A stretch of 15,973 nt of DNA. Source: WQZF01 sp031556405 (GTDB lineage: Bacteria; Pseudomonadota; Gammaproteobacteria; Burkholderiales; Rhodocyclaceae). The notes under the pieces were generated by a model. That model had not been told where the DNA came from. It saw only the letters and a list, made by a program, of their open reading frames with translations, and did not search any database. A program made the translations under genes and the position numbers. Shown in pieces: positions 12,120-15,973 of the stretch. Each line of letters opens with the position of its first letter. Position 1 is the first letter of the stretch. The DNA is taken from the NCBI GenBank assembly GCA_031556405.1, contig JAVBTC010000024.1, positions 1 through 15,973 of the forward strand, read 5' to 3'.

Positions 12120-13514
12120 ATGGGTGCAGGATTCGACGCCTACCTTTGGGTCATACTCGGCATCATGATCGCCGCCGGCCTGCTCGGCGGCATTGCCAAT
12201 TACTTTCTGGTTACCTATCGCGGCCGCGGCGAAGCGGAACGCGAACGCGGCGCGGCGCCGAGCCGGCTGCGCTATCCCGTTCTGGGCATCGTCGTCGCGC
12301 TCACCGCGCCGCTGTTTCTGCGCATGCTTTCCAGCGATCTGGTCGACGCGGCGCGGGTCCGCGCCACAGACTTCTTCGTTTTCGCCGGATTCTGCATTTG
12401 TTATGTGGTTGCCACGCGCGGCATCGTCGACGCCATCGCGGCGCGGGTCATGGAACAGTGGAAGCTTTTGCGCCGCGATATCGACGATTTCGAAAAAATG
12501 AGCCATTCGTCCAGGGAGTCTGCCGGGATGGCGGAGAACAAGGCGGAAGAGGTGATGATGCCGGCGAGAAACGTGAAAGCCGGAAAAGCGGGAAAAACGG
12601 CGGCGGCATCGAGGAATACGGAAACGCGGGCGGTGGAAGCGGATGTGTCGGAGGTGAAAAAACCGGCAGGCGCAGCGCGGGAAGAACCGCAACCGGTATA
12701 TTCCGCCGCGCACGATCCCGTCGCGATGGGGCGGAACGGTGCCCCGGTGGAATCGAAGTGGGACGGAATGCCCCGGATCGAAACCGCGATTTCGACGGCG
12801 GGTACGGCGGGCGTAGCGGACGAGCGGCAGGACATTCGGCAAGATGTGCGGCAGGATGGCCCCCGGACTGAACATGTGCGGACGGACCCGGACATTTCGA
12901 ACGTTCCGAATACTGCCGGCACGCGGTCGTTCTCAGTGGTGGAAACCCGCATCGAACCGTCTCTCGAAACGTCGGCACCGTCCCTTTATTCCGTCCCGCC
13001 GGCTGTCATTCCGCCCGCCATTTCACCCTCTACACCCGCTATTCCATCCGATACGGCGGCAGTGCCGGAGGCTCATTCCGTGCCGCCGTCCGCTGCTTCC
13101 GAGGTATCGGATGAGATGGCGCCGCCCCCCGATTTCGCCGCGTTGTCTTCCGTTCCCGAATCTTCCTTTCCCGAATCCCCGCCGGTTTCCGTGGAAGAAT
13201 CCCCCCCGGAAAAAAGACTTTCACCGCAGGCGCAATCGGCCATCGAACTGCTCTCCTATAACGATGTTGAGATCATGTATGTGATCGCCGCGGAAGCGGC
13301 GGTTTACGGAAATCTTTCCGCGCTCACCGAAAAAACCGGGCTCAACCGCGACCTCCTGAGCACGCGGTTGACGATGCTGAAGAACCTGGGGCTGATCGAA
13401 ACCCGGATCGACGAGGAAAATATCCTGCACTGGTTCGTTACCGACAAGGGCAAGGAAATCCTGAACGAGTTGTTCGCCGGGCAGAGAAGAAGCAAAGGGC
13501 GCATGCACGCATGA
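12120..13514 (+). CDS. Three-transmembrane protein with long disordered linker and C-terminal winged helix
   Basis: No named gene recognised. The protein has 464 residues from the ATG at 12120. Three hydrophobic segments lie at about 8-31 (starting YLWVILGIMIAAGLLGG), 52-70 and 83-103 (FFVFAGFCICYVVATRG). A linker of about 250 residues follows, rich in Ala, Glu, Pro and Ser and low in hydrophobics. It contains RQD(I/V)RQDV-type repeats and a Pro/Ser-rich end. Residues about 378-450 look like a MarR/TrmB-type winged helix, with a recognition-helix-like GLNRDLLSTRLTMLKNLGLIE and a wing-like HWFVTDKGKEIL. This suggests a membrane-tethered regulator. From memory, the membrane part resembles the three-TM 'YEATS-associated' family predicted in prokaryotic conflict systems; this is tentative. 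The start at 12120 has GGAG at 12112-12115. Upstream ATGs at 12072 and 12060 are possible, but the added codons use TTG and GGG unlike the rest of the gene. It stands alone, with a terminator before it. Confidence 0.8.
   Translation: MGAGFDAYLWVILGIMIAAGLLGGIANYFLVTYRGRGEAERERGAAPSRLRYPVLGIVVALTAPLFLRMLSSDLVDAARVRATDFFVFAGFCICYVVATRGIVDAIAARVMEQWKLLRRDIDDFEKMSHSSRESAGMAENKAEEVMMPARNVKAGKAGKTAAASRNTETRAVEADVSEVKKPAGAAREEPQPVYSAAHDPVAMGRNGAPVESKWDGMPRIETAISTAGTAGVADERQDIRQDVRQDGPRTEHVRTDPDISNVPNTAGTRSFSVVETRIEPSLETSAPSLYSVPPAVIPPAISPSTPAIPSDTAAVPEAHSVPPSAASEVSDEMAPPPDFAALSSVPESSFPESPPVSVEESPPEKRLSPQAQSAIELLSYNDVEIMYVIAAEAAVYGNLSALTEKTGLNRDLLSTRLTMLKNLGLIETRIDEENILHWFVTDKGKEILNELFAGQRRSKGRMHA
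12825..12860 (+). repeat. Three 12-base tandem units in the linker of the winged-helix protein
   Basis: Three consecutive four-codon units read RQDI, RQDV and RQDG, beginning at 12825, 12837 and 12849. The DNA copies differ at a few bases, so the repeat is not recent. It adds to the disordered character of the linker. Confidence 0.75.
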
Positions 13515-13623
13515 CGGGGAATGTATTTGCTTGATGGGCGCGCACCTGCTTGCTTGCAGGGTATGAATATTTTCTCCCCGAAGCTATTCTAATTTTATAA
13601 ATTAATAATTGTTTGAAACTGGC

Positions 13624-13660
13624 TACTGTATTGACAGTAAATTTCTTGCTTAATTAGAAA
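13624..13660 (+). promoter_or_regulatory. Candidate promoter of glmU with an inverted repeat over the -35 box
   Basis: A perfect TTGACA at 13631-13636 is followed after 18 bases by TAGAAA (13655-13660), a 4/6 match to the -10 consensus. The -35 box lies inside the perfect dyad TACTGT (13624-13629) - ATTG - ACAGTA (13634-13639), which could be an operator or a small hairpin. The surrounding 13560-13680 is AT-rich. Transcription would begin about 70 bases before glmU. The rest of the 222-base gap shows no gene. Confidence 0.45.
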
Positions 13661-13736
13661 AAAGAAAGAAGTAGCGAATGTCGTTTGTTTTCTTCCCCTC
13701 GCTTGTCTTCCCGCGCCGCGCGTTTGGGAGGCGATT

Positions 13737-15146
13737 GTGAATATCGTCATTCTCGCCGCCGGCCGGGGCAAGCGGATGTATTCCGACCGGCCCAAGGTGC
13801 TGCATCCGCTGGCTGGAAAACCCCTGCTGCGTCATGTTCTCGATACCGCGCGCGCCCTGGAGCCGGCGCGGATCTGCGTTGTTTACGGCCATGGTGGCGA
13901 GACGGTGCGCGACGCTGTTGCCGCTGCCGATAATGCCAAATCCACCAATTCCGTCGACTCTGCCGCGCTTCGCTGGGCCTTGCAGGAACCGCAGCTCGGC
14001 ACCGCGCATGCGGTACAGCAGGCACTGCCGTTGCTGGAGGAAGGCGAGGCGACGACGCTGGTGCTCTATGGCGACGTGCCTTTGTTGCGCGTGGAAACCC
14101 TGCGCCGCCTGTTGCAGGCTCGGAACGGCGGAGACGGTGTGTGCGTGCTCACCGTGACCGTTTCCGATCCCACGGGTTACGGCCGCATCGTTCGCGACGA
14201 ATCCGGTGGCATCGTCCGCATCGCCGAGGAAAAAGATGCCAGCCCCGGTGAGCGCGCGCTGTGCGAAATCAATACCGGAATCATGGCGCTGCCGACAGCG
14301 CGGCTGGCCGGCTGGCTTTCGCGGCTTTCCTGCGACAACGCTCAACGTGAGTACTACCTCACCGACCTGGTGGCGCTGGCCGTGGCCGACGGTGTTTCCG
14401 TCGTTTCGGCTTCACCCGCCGCGCCATGGGAAGCCGAAGGCGTCAACGACCAGGAGCAACTGGCCGCGCTCGAACGCCGCTGGCAATGGGAAAATGCGCG
14501 GGCGTTGATGCGCGCCGGCGTGCGCCTGGCGGACCCGGAGCGGATCGACGTGCGCGGCGAGCTCGTTTGCGGGCGCGACGTGTCGATCGACGTGAACTGC
14601 GTGTTCGAAGGGCAGGTCGCGCTGGGCGCGAATGTCGCGATCGGTCCGCATTGCGTGCTGAAGAACGCGACCGTTGCGCCGGGCACGCGCATCCATGCGT
14701 TTTCGCATCTCGAAGACTGCGCGGTGGGCGCCGATGCCATCGTCGGCCCGTATGCCCGCCTGCGTCCCGGCGCCGACCTCGGGGCGGAAGTGCATATCGG
14801 CAACTTCGTCGAGATCAAGAACAGCCGCATCGCCGCCGCATCCAAGGTCAATCATCTTTCCTACATCGGCGATGCCGACATCGGCAGCCGCGTCAACGTC
14901 GGCGCCGGCACGATCACCTGCAATTACGACGGTGTCAATAAATCGCGCACCGTGATCGAGGACGACGCTTTCATCGGCTCCGACAGCCTGCTCGTCGCCC
15001 CCGTCACCGTCGGGCGCGGCGCCACGCTCGGCGCCGGCACGACGCTGACGAAGGACGCGCCGCCGGAAGCGCTGACGCTCTCCCGCGCCGTGCAGACCAC
15101 GCACAGCGGCTGGAAGCGCCCGGTCAAGAAAGCGCGGGAGCGGTGA
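13737..15146 (+). CDS. glmU: Bifunctional UDP-N-acetylglucosamine pyrophosphorylase / glucosamine-1-phosphate acetyltransferase
   Basis: GlmU acetylates glucosamine-1-phosphate and then joins GlcNAc-1-phosphate to UTP, giving UDP-GlcNAc for peptidoglycan and LPS. It has 469 residues. The N-terminal uridyltransferase domain shows LAAGRGKRM (6-14), K20, QLGTAHA, the metal-binding D113 in YGDVPL, GYGRI and EINTG. The C-terminal left-handed beta-helix carries the acetyltransferase residues R343 (RLRPGA), K361 (EIKNS) and catalytic H373 (VNHLSYIGD), then VGAGTITCNYDG. These align with R333, K351 and H363 of the E. coli enzyme. Between the N-terminus and D113 there are about 13 extra residues, near NAKSTNSVDSAAL (66-78). 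The GTG start at 13737 has GGGAGG at 13726-13731, five bases upstream. It is followed by an acetyltransferase gene and then glmS. Confidence 0.97.
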   Translation: MNIVILAAGRGKRMYSDRPKVLHPLAGKPLLRHVLDTARALEPARICVVYGHGGETVRDAVAAADNAKSTNSVDSAALRWALQEPQLGTAHAVQQALPLLEEGEATTLVLYGDVPLLRVETLRRLLQARNGGDGVCVLTVTVSDPTGYGRIVRDESGGIVRIAEEKDASPGERALCEINTGIMALPTARLAGWLSRLSCDNAQREYYLTDLVALAVADGVSVVSASPAAPWEAEGVNDQEQLAALERRWQWENARALMRAGVRLADPERIDVRGELVCGRDVSIDVNCVFEGQVALGANVAIGPHCVLKNATVAPGTRIHAFSHLEDCAVGADAIVGPYARLRPGADLGAEVHIGNFVEIKNSRIAAASKVNHLSYIGDADIGSRVNVGAGTITCNYDGVNKSRTVIEDDAFIGSDSLLVAPVTVGRGATLGAGTTLTKDAPPEALTLSRAVQTTHSGWKRPVKKARER

Positions 15147-15233
15147 CCTCGATGCCGGCGCGCGCGCGTTGCCTCGAGTTGCTTCGATACCCGGGCTGAA
15201 CCGTGAAATGCTTTCGGAAGGGATGATTTTCGG

Positions 15234-15749
15234 ATGGAAGAAAGCCGCTTGCCGGGGAACGTGACGATCCGCCCCTTGACGCCGGGAGACTGGCCCGCCG
15301 TCTGGGCCATCCTGGAACCGGTGTTCCGCGCCGGCGAAACCTATCCCCATTCCCCCGAAATCACCGAAGGCGAAGCGCGCAAGGCCTGGATCGATGCGCC
15401 GCGGGCGAGCTTTGTCGCCGTTGCCGAAAATGGCGGCATCGTCGGTTCCTATTATCTGAAACCGAACCAGCCTGGGCTCGGCGCCCATGTCTGCAATTGC
15501 GGCTATGCTGTCGCGGGCGCCGAAAAGGGACGCGGGATCGCCACGGCGATGTGTCTGCATTCGCAGCAGGAAGCGCGCACGCTTGGATTCCGGGCGATGC
15601 AATTCAACCTGGTCGTCGCCAGTAATGAAAGGGCCGTGCGGCTGTGGCAACATTTGGGTTTTCGGCTTGTCGGAACTCTTCCGGGGGCCTTTCGTCATCG
15701 GCGTTTGGGATTCGTCGATGCTTTCGTGATGTACCGGGAACTCGTTTGA
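15234..15749 (+). CDS. GNAT-family N-acetyltransferase
   Basis: Acetyl-CoA-dependent acetyltransferase of 171 residues, substrate unknown. The GNAT fold is visible. An N-terminal strand reads VTIRPLTPGDWPAVWAI. The acetyl-CoA-binding motif A is at 97-103 (EKGRGIA), followed by the helix TAMCLHSQQEARTLGF. Motif B reads NERAVRLWQHLGFRLVGTLP, and the C-terminal strand reads FVDAFVMYREL. The ATG at 15234 has a GGAAGGGA purine stretch at 15216-15223, about ten bases upstream. It lies 87 bases after glmU and 97 bases before glmS, same strand. The gap to glmU shows no gene. Operon membership is plausible but unproven. A role in amino-sugar metabolism would be guessing from position; such enzymes more often act on small molecules, peptides or antibiotics. 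Confidence 0.9.
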   Translation: MEESRLPGNVTIRPLTPGDWPAVWAILEPVFRAGETYPHSPEITEGEARKAWIDAPRASFVAVAENGGIVGSYYLKPNQPGLGAHVCNCGYAVAGAEKGRGIATAMCLHSQQEARTLGFRAMQFNLVVASNERAVRLWQHLGFRLVGTLPGAFRHRRLGFVDAFVMYRELV

Positions 15750-15768
15750 CCGGCGGCCCGGTCCCCGG

Positions 15769-15787
15769 CGGTGCAGGCACCGTTTTT
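15769..15787 (+). terminator. Small intrinsic terminator after the GNAT gene
   Basis: CGGTG (15769-15773) and CACCG (15778-15782) form a GC-rich 5-bp stem with loop CAGG, directly followed by five T (15783-15787). The stem is short, so it may be partial. Confidence 0.5.
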
Positions 15788-15788
15788 C

Positions 15789-15825
15789 GGGGCCGGCCTT
15801 TGCTTTCCGGTTTCAAACCGGCCCC
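15789..15825 (+). other. Competing hairpins in the glmS 5' region
   Basis: GGGGCCGG (15789-15796) pairs exactly with CCGGCCCC (15818-15825). Within it, CCGGTTT (15807-15813) pairs exactly with AAACCGG (15815-15821) around a single C. Both pairings use bases 15818-15821, so they exclude each other. The structure ends just before the glmS ribosome binding site AAGGA at 15834-15838. It shows no obvious resemblance to the glmS ribozyme. Confidence 0.45.
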
Positions 15826-15846
15826 TGATTGATAAGGATTCGATTC

Positions 15847-15973
15847 ATGTGCGGTATCGTCGCCGCGGCCTCCGGCCGCAATATTGTCCCCGTGCTCCTG
15901 GAGGGCTTGCGCAAACTTGAATACCGGGGCTACGACTCGGCCGGATTGGCGCTGCTGGCGTTCGACGGCACCT
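15847..15973 (+). CDS. glmS: Glutamine-fructose-6-phosphate aminotransferase, 5' end only
   Basis: GlmS makes glucosamine-6-phosphate from fructose-6-phosphate and glutamine, the first committed step to UDP-GlcNAc. Only the first 42 codons are in the window. They are diagnostic: the protein begins MCGIVAA with the catalytic Cys2 of class II amidotransferases exposed after methionine removal, followed by LEGLRKLEYRGYDSAGLAL (18-36). The ATG at 15847 has AAGGA at 15834-15838 with eight bases spacing. The gene runs off the right edge. Its closeness to glmU fits a shared amino-sugar locus. Confidence 0.95.
   Translation, partial: MCGIVAAASGRNIVPVLLEGLRKLEYRGYDSAGLALLAFDGT

Noticed and set aside
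13541..13562. CCTGC-TTGCTT-GCAGG hairpin after the winged-helix gene as a terminator
   Set aside because: The stem is only five base pairs and is not followed by a T-tract.

Overview
The window reads as a chromosomal segment of a betaproteobacterium. The gene order pilQ - aroK - aroB - dgt - gltB - gltD is the arrangement I know from many Betaproteobacteria, and all of these proteins look like ordinary members of their families. Composition is GC-rich from about 2360 onward and visibly closer to 50% G+C before that. I cannot place the genus; Rhodocyclales or Nitrosomonadales relatives would fit.

Layout, all genes on the + strand. 1-993: 3' part of pilQ, the type IV pilus secretin, entering through a suspicious poly-C run at the window edge. 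1028-2251: a secreted protein with two Ig-like repeats, unnamed, probably co-transcribed with pilQ. 2271-2308: a perfect 17-bp stem terminator closes this unit. 2360-5187: aroK, aroB and dgt, tightly packed. 5188-5681: a 494-base non-coding leader holding an AT-rich block, an NtrC-box-like palindrome and other inverted repeats. 5682-11879: gltB and gltD, directly abutting (TAA then ATG), followed by a terminator at 11928-11963. 12120-13514: a three-transmembrane protein with a roughly 250-residue disordered linker and a C-terminal winged helix-turn-helix. 13515-13736: an AT-rich intergenic region with a promoter candidate. 13737-15146: glmU. 15234-15749: a GNAT acetyltransferase. 15847 to the end: the first 42 codons of glmS.

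How the genes work together. aroK and aroB serve the shikimate pathway. gltBD makes glutamate from glutamine and 2-oxoglutarate. glmS uses glutamine to make glucosamine-6-phosphate, and glmU converts glucosamine-1-phosphate to UDP-GlcNAc for peptidoglycan and LPS. Glutamine is therefore the common currency of the right half. dgt acts in dNTP pool control.

Most of the window is ordinary housekeeping. The two least explained pieces are the membrane-anchored winged-helix protein (12120-13514) and the pilQ-linked Ig-like secreted protein (1028-2251). The gltB leader, with an NtrC-like palindrome overlapping a second dyad, is the most interesting regulatory stretch. I saw no tRNA, rRNA, CRISPR array, insertion sequence or prophage gene.
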